Shown piece by piece: positions 1 to 6,172 of a stretch of DNA of 13,138 nt. The stretch is from Methanocorpusculum sp. (GTDB taxonomy: Archaea; Halobacteriota; Methanomicrobia; Methanomicrobiales; Methanocorpusculaceae). Under the pieces are notes generated by a model. It was not told the origin of the DNA and searched no databases. It saw only the letters and a program-made list of their open reading frames with translations. The stretch's first letter is position 1. Each line of letters begins with the position of its first letter. The position numbers and the translations under genes are program-made. The stretch lies in the NCBI GenBank assembly GCA_029987235.1, contig DALTWF010000036.1, positions 1 through 13,138 on the forward strand, written 5' to 3'.

Positions 1-156
1 AGTATATATACTCATCGATACCTCAGTTTGCAGATGTTTGCAAAAAAATGTGGATTCCCCCCACCAAAAGTTAATTTTGGAGATATGTTTAAATACTGGG
101 GTTATCGATTGGACAGGCTCAAAATAAGTATGACTGCCATCTTTTGTGCAGACTGA
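1..156 (+). CDS. Possible 3' end of a SAM-dependent methyltransferase-like gene (partial)
   Basis: An open frame enters from the window edge and runs 51 codons to a TGA at 154-156. The first in-frame ATG is at 34, but the upstream codons are also open and read plausibly, so this is probably the tail of a longer gene. The pattern of a Tyr-Thr-His-Arg-Tyr stretch, then Ser-Leu-Gln-Met-Phe, then Lys-Lys-Cys-Gly-Phe, then a strand-like end (LDRLKISMTAIF) resembles the C-terminal end of class I methyltransferases, where a 'slxxlxxkaGF' helix precedes the last beta strands. That assignment is inference from memory of the family shape. The frame ends 15 bases before the convergent radical SAM gene ends, which is a normal arrangement. 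It is too short to be sure that it is coding at all. Confidence 0.4.
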   Translation, partial: SIYTHRYLSLQMFAKKCGFPPPKVNFGDMFKYWGYRLDRLKISMTAIFCAD

Positions 157-171
157 ATATTTTATAGATTA

Positions 172-1554
172 TCAGACAAAGTGATTATCGACAACGTTTT
201 TACCTTTATCATAAACAAGAGTGCATCGTTCAACATTATCTTCAACAGTTTTAACCAATATATCATCAGGAATCTGCGTTAAATTAAATCTAAAATCCTG
301 TCTGTCCCCCATCTTAAGAAGGTAGTCTTCAATGTCTGTTATGTATCCATTCTTAACAGCATAATCATAGATTTCCGTTTTCGGCTGAGGCAATAAATAG
401 CCTACAGATATAGGGAGATCCAATGACCGGCAGACATTGAAAGAATCCTCAATGGTTTCTACAGTTTCCTGCGGATACCCGATTACGAGGCTTGTTGCAA
501 CATGTATTCCCGCTTTCTTAAGTATATGCGTCTGTTTTTTAAACTGCTCAAGATTGACATGCTTTCTCATCGCCTTTAAAATTTCCGGATTCGACGATTC
601 GAGTGAATAGAATAAAACCCAGCATCCGTTATCTGTTAACCGTTTCAGTAACGGCAGGTCGTCTTCACTATGGAATAAGTCCCCTCTAATCAGCCCTTCC
701 CAGTAGAATTCCAATCCAAGTTTCTCTTTCCAATCGACGAATTCTTCCAATACTGCTTTACTGTAAAATGTCAGATCATCCTTAAATGAAATATAATTCA
801 CGTGATATTCTTCAATAACCTTCTGAACCTCACGCATAATAGATTCCATACTGCGCCGCCTGTATTTTTCCTCCCTGAACACCTGATAACAAAATGAACA
901 CTTGTTAATGCACCCTCTTGCAGTATTAATAGTAATGACACGCAACGGCTCAAGAGGAGGCATTGGCGGTTTTATGCTCTCAGTCATGAACGGGATGTAT
1001 TTCTCCATATCAAATAACGAATAATCAACATAAAACTTCGAAATATCAGGTTCGACCACTCTCGGCTTATTGAAATGGATACTGCCCTGAGTATCTTTAA
1101 ATACAATACCGTCTACATCAGATAGAGAGGTGCCCAAAGACATTGCATCCAGCAGCCTGACTACCGTTACATCCCCCTCTCCAATTACTGCAACATCGGC
1201 ATCAGTAAAAGTCAAAAGCTCATTTGGAATAGAAGTTGCCACAGAATTTCCCACACACACCAACGCCTTGGGAAATGCATGCTTGAGTTTGGAAGCCATT
1301 GATTTCACAAGCTTATAACCGGTGACTATACTTCCCATTAAAATTACATCATACTCCTTCTTATTCTTTTTAAGAATCTCAATAACTTCATCCTGCGAAT
1401 AAGCATATATGTCCTGATCTATGAAATCAAATTTATATCCTGCGTCACGAACTGCAGTCATGACAAACCCTAACCCAAGGGGGACATACCTTATACTTGC
1501 ACCACGCCGCAATGTGACGTTAATAATAGCAATATTTAATTCTCGTTTCTCCAT
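172..1554 (-). CDS. B12-binding-type radical SAM protein (BchE/P-methylase-like architecture)
   Basis: About 460 residues. Numbered from the upstream ATG at 1566 (which gives 464), residues 8-150 form a Rossmann-like N-terminal domain of the cobalamin-binding type, including the conserved VIGEGD segment at 127-132. The radical SAM core follows, with cluster cysteines C219, C223 and C226 (CxxxCxxC) after an NTARGC context. The classic B12 His motif (DxHxxG) is not evident, so cobalamin may bind base-on or not at all. Start choice: two in-frame ATGs lie at 1566 and 1554. A GGAGG sits five bases before the second, and a TATA-like box (1581-1590) is about 32 bases from it but only 20 from the first, so 1554 is preferred. 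Members act in methylation or rearrangement of lipids, pigments and natural products; the substrate here is unknown. The gene is AT-richer than the housekeeping genes to the right. It lies 3' of the transporter gene, same strand, but has its own promoter. Confidence 0.85.
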   Translation of the reverse strand: MEKRELNIAIINVTLRRGASIRYVPLGLGFVMTAVRDAGYKFDFIDQDIYAYSQDEVIEILKKNKKEYDVILMGSIVTGYKLVKSMASKLKHAFPKALVCVGNSVATSIPNELLTFTDADVAVIGEGDVTVVRLLDAMSLGTSLSDVDGIVFKDTQGSIHFNKPRVVEPDISKFYVDYSLFDMEKYIPFMTESIKPPMPPLEPLRVITINTARGCINKCSFCYQVFREEKYRRRSMESIMREVQKVIEEYHVNYISFKDDLTFYSKAVLEEFVDWKEKLGLEFYWEGLIRGDLFHSEDDLPLLKRLTDNGCWVLFYSLESSNPEILKAMRKHVNLEQFKKQTHILKKAGIHVATSLVIGYPQETVETIEDSFNVCRSLDLPISVGYLLPQPKTEIYDYAVKNGYITDIEDYLLKMGDRQDFRFNLTQIPDDILVKTVEDNVERCTLVYDKGKNVVDNHFV

Positions 1555-1559
1555 AGATT

Positions 1560-1564
1560 CCTCC
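1560..1564 (-). promoter_or_regulatory. Shine-Dalgarno that decides the radical SAM start
   Basis: On the minus strand GGAGG is followed by five bases and then ATG (1554-1552). The sequence overlaps the alternative upstream ATG (1566-1564), making that earlier ATG an unlikely start. Confidence 0.6.
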
Positions 1565-1568
1565 ATTA

Positions 1569-1590
1569 TAGATATCTAGTTTAATATAAT
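1569..1590 (-). promoter_or_regulatory. Radical SAM gene promoter with palindromic operator candidate
   Basis: The minus strand reads a TATA-like ATTATATTAA (1590-1581), then AAC-like spacing, then the perfect palindrome TAGATATCTA (1578-1569), about 15 bases before the preferred ATG. The identical 10-mer occurs at the equivalent place upstream of the transporter gene. A site between the TATA box and the transcription start is a usual position for an archaeal repressor. Regulator unknown. Confidence 0.5.
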
Positions 1591-1645
1591 TATCACCATA
1601 GTATAATAACTTAATTAAATGAATGTGTTCTATCCCGAAATTATT

Positions 1646-2893
1646 TCACTCTAACTTAGTCTGATGTTTCTTTTGTATGAGCATGGTGCAAATCAGTGCG
1701 GCAGCAAGGGCAAGTGCTGCGAATCCTTCCATGTATAGAAGCAGGTCAAAACTTCCATAGGTTTCCAAGATGATGCTTCCTGCAATGCCGTTTATTGCGG
1801 ACCCTGCTTTTTCAAAGAGACTGATGAAACAAAACATTGATGCAAGCAGCACCGGGGAATATCTGCGCCGTATGATAAGCGTTGACAAAGGATTCATAAA
1901 AGAGAGGACCAGAACAGCAAACCATGTAACCGGTATGAATTCCAGCGCTGTATCGGGAAGGAATGCAATAATCAGCTCGGTTATTCCGAAGAGGATGAAT
2001 ACCCCTGCAGTAAATCTCCATGTCTTTTTGATTTTGACGATGAAAAATGCCGCTGCAAATGAACCGAGTGCACATACGATTTTCATAACTGAGTAGGTGA
2101 TTGAGGCGCCGAGTGAAGGTATGTCAATTGTTAACAATCCGGTGTAATAGTGGTTGGATATACCGCTGCAAAAGCCCACAATAAAGAATAATACTATGAG
2201 TATATAGGTGATTTTATCTTTGAACATCAGAGATAAGGCTTCCTTAAATCCCATCTTTTTTTTCTGTTCAGCTATTGCTTTTTCCTTTTTCTTTCCTGAG
2301 ATGACAAAAATAAGCGGATATACACAAACAAACAGAAGACTTGCTGCGACAAGCATACCCTGATAGCCGACATTGTCTGAGAGTAACTGGATAACAGGTG
2401 AAAAAAGCACGCCGAAGGCTGTTGCAGAAATCGAAAAAATGGTGGAGAGAATAACGGCAACACTTTCACCGACCAAAGGGGATACTATGCCGAAGATGAT
2501 TCCGAATGAAAGAGCAGCAGTTCCGACTCCAAAGAGAATGCCCAGTCCGAATACCAGCATAGGAAATGTTGTTGCTGCAGCCATACATAATAATCCGAGG
2601 ATTGTTGTGACAAAACCGAAGGTAAGAATAAAGAAGTTTGATTTCTTCAGTACGAGAAAGGCAATGACAGGAGATGCAAAGGCAGTAACAAATCTGCACA
2701 CAGTGTTTGCAAGCTGGATATCAACATAAGAAAATACCTCGCTTGTATTGCTTATTATTCCAATGATTTGGGACATGTCGGACCTGAAACCAAGTACCCC
2801 GTATAACAGACATGCTGCGATAGATATGAGGATTATTTTGAAGGTAACTTTTTCTTTTGTTGAACCGGTTGTTTCAGATGATGTCTCGGTCAT
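1646..2893 (-). CDS. Major facilitator superfamily transporter
   Basis: A 415-residue polytopic membrane protein with about 12 hydrophobic segments in two halves: roughly residues 17-37, 50-82, 87-108, 111-135, 143-168 and 177-199, then a Lys-rich cytoplasmic loop (200-228), then 229-250, 258-287, 292-313, 317-340, 346-372 and 385-406. Length, the 6+6 layout with a basic central loop, and the Gly/Ala/Ser-rich helices fit MFS permeases. The overall feel is that of the oxalate/formate-antiporter-like group, but no substrate-specific motif is visible. The N-terminus is a polar Ser/Thr/Glu-rich tail. ATG at 2893-2891. A TATA-like box (2912-2920) is so close that the mRNA is probably leaderless. 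It lies 5' of the radical SAM gene on the same strand with a 79-91 base gap, and both promoters carry the same palindrome, so they may be co-regulated: a product exporter or substrate importer for the radical SAM pathway is possible. Confidence 0.85.
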   Translation of the reverse strand: MTETSSETTGSTKEKVTFKIILISIAACLLYGVLGFRSDMSQIIGIISNTSEVFSYVDIQLANTVCRFVTAFASPVIAFLVLKKSNFFILTFGFVTTILGLLCMAAATTFPMLVFGLGILFGVGTAALSFGIIFGIVSPLVGESVAVILSTIFSISATAFGVLFSPVIQLLSDNVGYQGMLVAASLLFVCVYPLIFVISGKKKEKAIAEQKKKMGFKEALSLMFKDKITYILIVLFFIVGFCSGISNHYYTGLLTIDIPSLGASITYSVMKIVCALGSFAAAFFIVKIKKTWRFTAGVFILFGITELIIAFLPDTALEFIPVTWFAVLVLSFMNPLSTLIIRRRYSPVLLASMFCFISLFEKAGSAINGIAGSIILETYGSFDLLLYMEGFAALALAAALICTMLIQKKHQTKLE

Positions 2894-2902
2894 TTTTCAA
2901 TT

Positions 2903-2920
2903 TTAGATATCTAATATATG
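2903..2920 (-). promoter_or_regulatory. MFS gene promoter with palindromic operator candidate
   Basis: The minus strand reads a TATA-like CATATATTA (2920-2912) overlapping the palindrome TTAGATATCTAA (2914-2903), whose core is identical to the one at 1569-1578. The ATG is ten bases further on. Confidence 0.5.
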
Positions 2921-2961
2921 TTTCTGAAAGTGATATTAGTGTTTTGGTATGATTATCATGA

Positions 2962-2993
2962 TGCAGTATCCAGAATTAACTTTACACTTTTTT
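2962..2993 (+). repeat. Left 32-base terminal inverted repeat
   Basis: Matches the reverse complement of 3136-3167 at 27 of 32 positions, with perfect outer 10-mer and inner 14-mer. Confidence 0.65.
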
Positions 2994-3115
2994 TGTCCCG
3001 GTTCTCCTGTGTATCAGAATTCTGCCAAAACCAACTGTTAATATAAGAAAAATCCGTTCCGGAGTCAGCGCACTCCAAAATATTTCATCAGGAGTATTTC
3101 CATCCAAAAAGTGAA

Positions 3116-3133
3116 GGAAATAAACTTATTTCC
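3116..3133. repeat. Short perfect hairpin inside the inverted-repeat element
   Basis: Arms GGAAATAA and TTATTTCC separated by two bases. It lies just inside the right inverted repeat. It could be a structural part of the element or of a transcript. Confidence 0.5.
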
Positions 3134-3135
3134 TG

Positions 3136-3167
3136 AAAAAAGTGTAAAGCTGTTTTAGGATACTGCA
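3136..3167 (-). repeat. Right 32-base terminal inverted repeat
   Basis: Partner of 2962-2993. It directly follows the T-rich (minus strand) end of the EFR1-type gene transcript. Confidence 0.65.
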
Positions 3168-3180
3168 AGAAAAAAGAGGG
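3168..3180 (-). terminator. T-rich transcript end of the EFR1-type gene
   Basis: About 16 bases past the TAG stop the minus strand reads a CCCCTC run followed by six T and CTT, the oligo-T form of archaeal terminators. Confidence 0.4.
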
Positions 3181-3195
3181 GTGTCAGGTTTTTTT

Positions 3196-4008
3196 CTATT
3201 TTTTACTATCTTCTTTCACCTGTTTTTGTGCAATCATATCAGATACGTTTGCTGCCGGATGGTGATATCTGATGCGCTCCTCTGTTTTGCCTCCGCAGGA
3301 TATGGCGCCTTTCGGACAGAACTGCAGACATGCAAGACATCCTTCGCAGTGGTGATGCCAGACCGGTATGGCTTCAAAGGTGATGTTGTTTACCGGACAT
3401 ACTTTGACGCAGGTCTGACATCCGCAACAGTGCGGACTCACACGGAACTTTTTGTCAAAGACGGTGAGTTTGCGTGAAAACGTCTTGTACGCTGCAGCAA
3501 ACATCAGTTTTCCCAAAAAGGTCCATGGTTCCAAAACGGTCTCCTTTTTCAAGACGGCGTCAGAAATCACCGCAATTTTTTCCTCTGCTGCTGCAAACAT
3601 CTTCTCCTGTCCGGCTTTTTCCGGCGGGTTTGCGAGGGGAATATAGTTGTCCGGCATCTGAACCCACCAGGAGCCGTTTAAAGTATGACCGGCTGCCTCG
3701 CAGTACTCTGCAATATGTTTTACCGGGCTGCCCTGTGCCGAACTTCCCGGATTTATGACGGAAAAGACATAATCTGCTTTGGATAAGTCGGCAGCCTCGA
3801 AAAACCGTTTCATGATATTAGGCATTCCGCCGCAGTACATCGGAAAAACAAAACCCGCAGTACATCCGGTCGGAACGGTGATTTTTTTACCGGCTGAAAG
3901 CAGGCCGGCGACGGGGAGTAATTCGGTATCAGGGAGGGATTTGGCAAGCAGCTTTGCCGTTGATAGGGAGTTTCCCGTACCGGTGAAATAGTACAGTATT
4001 GTTTTCAT
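3196..4008 (-). CDS. EFR1-type flavodoxin / double [4Fe-4S] ferredoxin fusion
   Basis: 270 residues. An N-terminal flavodoxin-like domain (1-150) opens with MKTILYYFTGTGNS, whose TGTGNS loop (9-14) binds FMN phosphate. A C-terminal domain carries two [4Fe-4S] motifs: C194-C197-C200-C204 followed by Pro, and C221-C224-C227-C231 followed by Pro. This order (flavodoxin then dicluster ferredoxin) is that of EFR1-family ferredoxins, cytoplasmic electron carriers or oxidoreductases common in anaerobes and methanogens. Partner enzymes are not shown. An ATG five codons upstream (4023) is in frame, but the flavodoxin fold normally begins at the chosen Met; there is no Shine-Dalgarno for either. It is divergent from the small Cys4 gene and shares with it an AT-rich box near 4065-4075. 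Confidence 0.85.
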   Translation of the reverse strand: MKTILYYFTGTGNSLSTAKLLAKSLPDTELLPVAGLLSAGKKITVPTGCTAGFVFPMYCGGMPNIMKRFFEAADLSKADYVFSVINPGSSAQGSPVKHIAEYCEAAGHTLNGSWWVQMPDNYIPLANPPEKAGQEKMFAAAEEKIAVISDAVLKKETVLEPWTFLGKLMFAAAYKTFSRKLTVFDKKFRVSPHCCGCQTCVKVCPVNNITFEAIPVWHHHCEGCLACLQFCPKGAISCGGKTEERIRYHHPAANVSDMIAQKQVKEDSKK

Positions 4009-4064
4009 AAAAATCTTATACATATCATCGTTTGAGGGTAAAAGATTTCTGCATAAAAACGATG

Positions 4065-4075
4065 CTTATTTATTA
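4065..4075. promoter_or_regulatory. AT-rich TATA-like box between divergent genes
   Basis: CTTATTTATTA on the plus strand is centred 29 bases upstream of the ATG of the 53-residue Cys4 ORF, giving an almost leaderless mRNA. Read on the other strand (TAATAAATAAG) it could also serve the EFR1-type gene with a 20-35 base leader. Confidence 0.45.
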
Positions 4076-4098
4076 TCTCAGGCACCATTCTATGTAGA

Positions 4099-4260
4099 AT
4101 GGGTGTAATTTGTCCGATAAATAAAGACCGTTGCCTGGGAAAAGACTGTAAATTCTGGCGGGCTGATGCAAGAATCGATAAAAAAGCGGATACAGTGTAT
4201 GAACTCGATACCGGTGAGTGTCTGTTTATCAAACTCGCAAACCACCTGCTTTCAAAATAA
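4099..4260 (+). CDS. Small four-cysteine protein, putative metal-binding (53 aa)
   Basis: ATG at 4099 to TAA at 4258-4260 gives 53 residues. Four cysteines lie in a patterned way: C5-P, C12-L-G, C17-x-F-W20 and, after a polar 20-residue linker, G-E-C41 followed by hydrophobics. The spacing C-x6-C-x4-C-x2-W ... G-x-C resembles a recurring Cys4 motif in small archaeal and methanogen proteins that I remember as 'CPx...CxGxxCxWW...C', probably binding Zn or an Fe-S cluster; that is family memory, not a search. A TATA-like box is 29 bases upstream, so the mRNA is likely leaderless, which supports real expression. The MBL-fold gene follows after 42 bases on the same strand, then the GIY-YIG gene, suggesting one operon. 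Function unknown. Confidence 0.65.
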   Translation: MGVICPINKDRCLGKDCKFWRADARIDKKADTVYELDTGECLFIKLANHLLSK

Positions 4261-4302
4261 TGCGGGAAAACTACATCTCTTTTCAGAACAAATAGTATTT
4301 TC

Positions 4303-4896
4303 ATGTCAGCACCGATCTGGATTCGCGGTCGCGCCTGGGAGGCTAACTCCTATATTATTGACAATATTTTAGTTGATGCCGCGGTTCCGTTGGATAAAAT
4401 CGAGCCGTTTTTGAATGATATTGATACGGTTGTTATAACGCACGGGCATTTTGACCATATCGCCAATGCGGAGGCTATCTGTAAAGCCTGCGGGGCGAAA
4501 CTTTTCATCGGTGAATTCGACCTGCCGTTTTTATCCGATGAGTCGCTTTCGCTCTCATCGCATTTTCTGATGAAAAATCCGAATCTGTCTGCGACACCAC
4601 TGAAAGACGGCGCCCTGGTCGGTGAGTTTGCGGTGTATCACACACCCGGCCACACGCAGGGAAGCATCTGTCTCTTCCGTGAGGCGGATGGTGTTTTGAT
4701 TTCGGGAGACACGGTGTTTCCAAACGGCTCGTATGGAAGAACAGATTTGCCGACCGGAAACGATTCTGATATGCGTGCATCGCTTACCCGCCTCGCAGCT
4801 CTTCCTATAGAATCCATATGGCCGGGTCATGATATGCCTGTTCCGGAGGGCGGGCGCCGGCATATTCTGCTGTCAAAGAGTGAGGCAAACCGGTGA
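4303..4896 (+). CDS. MBL-fold (glyoxalase II-like) metallohydrolase
   Basis: 197 residues, a compact metallo-beta-lactamase fold without extra domains. The metal ligands are visible: H47-x-H49-x-D51-H52 (HGHFDH), H117 in TPGHTQGS, D136 in SGDTVF, and H176 in WPGHD. The GRTDLP stretch (145-150) is typical of the glyoxalase II/YcbL-like branch of hydrolases that cleave thioesters or related esters using a dinuclear metal site. True glyoxalase II has a C-terminal glutathione-binding domain; this protein lacks it, and archaea generally lack glutathione, so the substrate is unknown. Its stop overlaps the next gene's GTG start (GTGA), implying translational coupling with the GIY-YIG gene. The small Cys4 gene lies 42 bases upstream. 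Confidence 0.88.
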   Translation: MSAPIWIRGRAWEANSYIIDNILVDAAVPLDKIEPFLNDIDTVVITHGHFDHIANAEAICKACGAKLFIGEFDLPFLSDESLSLSSHFLMKNPNLSATPLKDGALVGEFAVYHTPGHTQGSICLFREADGVLISGDTVFPNGSYGRTDLPTGNDSDMRASLTRLAALPIESIWPGHDMPVPEGGRRHILLSKSEANR

Positions 4897-5339
4897 AGAA
4901 AGGGATTTATGCTCTGATTCTGAGATGTCCTGCGGAGGTGTCAGTCCGCATCGGTGCTCTGGGTGAAAAGTCGTTTGCAGCAGGCTGGTATATTTACGTG
5001 GGTTCGGCGCTTGGTTCCGGGGGGCTTGACCGTGTGTGCCGGCATATCAGGTTTTATCGGGAGCGGTACCGCAGACCGAAATGGCACATTGATTATCTGA
5101 TGGAACGAATTGAACTGACCTCTGTCATTTATGCGGCAACTGAGGAGCGGCTTGAGTGTGTGCTTTCACGTGCGGTGGGCGGAGAGGGGATTGAGGGGTT
5201 CGGCTGTTCGGATTGTGCATGCGGTACGCATTTGTATTTCCGTCTGGAAAATCCGGGTGAGGAAATCCGGGGGGCGTTTGAAAGTATCGGGCTTTGTCCG
5301 AAGGAGCTGGGCGCGGGGGTTCTGAAAAAAGAGGGCTGA
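4893..5339 (+). CDS. GIY-YIG nuclease-family protein (DUF123/COG1833 type)
   Basis: 148 residues starting at a GTG that overlaps the upstream stop. The GIY signature is split as in the family: GIY at 4-6 and YIYVGSA at 33-39. Then come catalytic-type Arg/His residues in LDRVCRH (45-51), RPKWHIDYL (61-69), an acidic E84-E85 region, and the terminal GFGCSDCACGTHLYF (102-116) typical of the archaeal Uri-like group sometimes fused to endonuclease III. The C-terminal motif contains three cysteines and a His (C105, C108, C110, H113), possibly structural metal ligands. Expected role: structure-specific DNA nicking or repair, cytoplasmic, not experimentally defined for this branch as far as I know. 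It forms an operon with the MBL-fold hydrolase and converges with the repeat-protein gene, whose stop is 14 bases away. Confidence 0.85.
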   Translation: MKKGIYALILRCPAEVSVRIGALGEKSFAAGWYIYVGSALGSGGLDRVCRHIRFYRERYRRPKWHIDYLMERIELTSVIYAATEERLECVLSRAVGGEGIEGFGCSDCACGTHLYFRLENPGEEIRGAFESIGLCPKELGAGVLKKEG

Positions 5340-5353
5340 AAGATGGGGTAGGG

Positions 5354-5794
5354 TTACTTCCGGTTTCTGAGCATTGCTATACTGACTGTGCCAAGTCCGG
5401 CAAGTATTCCTAACCACGGAAGAGGAGAGGAGGGAACTGCTGTCTGAGTAGTCTGATTCTCCCCGTCAGGCATGACAGGAGGCTGTTGTCCGTCAGGCAT
5501 GACAGGAGGCTGTTGTCCGTCAGGCATGGCAGGGGGTTGCTGTCCGTCAGGCATTGCGGGGGGCTGTTGTCCGTCAGGCATGGCAGGGGGTTGTTGTCCG
5601 TCAGGCATGGCAGGAGGCTGCTGTCCGTCAGGCATGGCAGGGGGTTGTTGTCCGGCTGGCATGGCAGGGGGTTGCTGTCCGTTTTGAGGGGGGTATGTCT
5701 GAGCTACAATTTCATCAGCTGATGCTGCTCCAGATAAACAGAGGAGAACAAGCATCAATGCTGTTAATATGCCGAATATGGTTTTTTTATGCAT
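5354..5794 (-). CDS. Secreted/anchored Pro-Met repeat protein
   Basis: 146 residues. A signal peptide occupies about 1-26 (basic HKK, hydrophobic core, cleavage near ASA-D). Residues 39-110 are eight back-to-back 9-residue repeats of GQQPP[A/V]MP[D/A], with only two positions varying. A short QT-rich linker (113-120) leads to SSPLPWLG and a hydrophobic segment (125-142) ending in RNRK. The C-terminal layout (Pro motif, membrane helix, basic end) resembles archaeosortase-type sorting signals of methanogen surface proteins, though it does not exactly match one I can name. Expected location is the cell surface; the repeat is probably an extended proline-rich stalk and may bind ligands through its Met or Asp residues. 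No homologous domain recognised. It converges with the GIY-YIG gene with 14 bases between stops. Confidence 0.75.
   Translation of the reverse strand: MHKKTIFGILTALMLVLLCLSGAASADEIVAQTYPPQNGQQPPAMPAGQQPPAMPDGQQPPAMPDGQQPPAMPDGQQPPAMPDGQQPPAMPDGQQPPVMPDGQQPPVMPDGENQTTQTAVPSSPLPWLGILAGLGTVSIAMLRNRK
5465..5680 (-). repeat. Eight tandem 27-base coding repeats
   Basis: 216 bases encoding eight in-frame copies of a nonapeptide. Nearly all differences between copies are silent or A/V and D/A changes, consistent with expansion by slippage or unequal recombination. Copy number is likely variable between strains. Confidence 0.9.
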
Positions 5795-6172
5795 AGTATC
5801 ACGAATTATATGTTGTTAGGATGATACAGATATAGAGAGAGTGTGGTCGCTTTTTGTTACTATATGCAGTTTTAGGATAAAGGATTTCTCCCGCTCCGCA
5901 TGAAATGTCATAGAATCAAAGACCGGCGCTTTTATTTCTGCTGACCGGGTACTTATTGACTCTGTTAATGCCCGGGGATAAATTTTGGGTTTTGCAGGGG
6001 GCGGGTGTCTGATTTTTTGGGCGAATTCAGGTCGGTGACTTGTCTAGGGCTTTTAGCCGAAGACGTGAGCCAGTCGGGCGAAAAACCAGCCACACGCACC
6101 GCAGAGATAGAAAAATAAAACACAAAACAGAAACTGAAAAGAAAACAACCGGATACCGAAAAAAGAAAAGAA
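5795..6172. other. Gene-free stretch with GC-rich block and T-rich nusA 3' region
   Basis: 378 bases without a convincing gene. 5795-5880 is the upstream region of the repeat-protein gene, with TATA-like CTATATC near 5830-5837 on the minus strand. 5900-6100 is markedly GC-richer than its flanks and contains short complementary segments, for example GGC-TTTTA-GCC near 6049-6059. 6108-6172 is A-rich on the plus strand and probably ends the nusA transcript. A 44-codon GTG frame (6099-5965, minus) exists but lacks start signals. Confidence 0.5.
6108..6172 (-). terminator. T-rich termination region of rpl30e-nusA
   Basis: Directly after the nusA stop, the minus strand has several T-rich runs (TTCTTTTCTTTTTTCGG, then TTGTTTTCTTTTC, then a TTTTATTTTT run), the usual look of archaeal transcript ends. 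Confidence 0.5.

Larger units (their letters stand above)
2962..3167. mobile_element. Candidate miniature inverted-repeat element (MITE-like)
   Basis: A 206-base non-coding block whose ends are inverted copies of each other. The left end (2962-2993) reads TGCAGTATCC, 8 variable bases, then CTTTACACTTTTTT. The reverse complement of the right end (3136-3167) reads the same 10-mer, 8 variable bases (3 matching) and the same 14-mer, 27 of 32 matches with no gap. Inside are two small hairpins (3061-3076 and 3116-3133). No transposase is encoded and no clear target-site duplication flanks it. It sits between the EFR1-type gene's T-rich end and the MFS promoter. Alternatives are a bidirectional terminator or the stem of a non-coding RNA. 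The parent insertion-sequence family is not recognised. Confidence 0.5.

Noticed and set aside
1..12. Perfect palindrome AGTATATATACT at the window edge
   Set aside because: Falls within the probable coding tail and is simple AT-alternating sequence; no promoter context can be judged at the edge.
2961..3041. 26-codon plus-strand ATG frame starting at the left inverted repeat
   Set aside because: Overlaps the repeat, has no recognisable features and no upstream promoter; judged accidental.
4505..4863. Two overlapping minus-strand frames inside the MBL gene
   Set aside because: Antisense of a gene with complete metal-ligand motifs; low-complexity Arg/His content; no start signals considered.
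5472..5796. Long open frames opposite the Pro-Met repeat gene, reading as CCPSGMAG-type repeats
   Set aside because: They are the antisense of a 27-base in-phase repeat, which keeps every frame open. The minus strand has the signal peptide and membrane anchor.
5965..6099. 44-codon GTG-started frame on the minus strand in the GC-rich block
   Set aside because: No Shine-Dalgarno or TATA-like box at a suitable distance, odd Ser/Pro-rich composition, and no recognisable pattern. More likely an accidental frame in GC-rich DNA.
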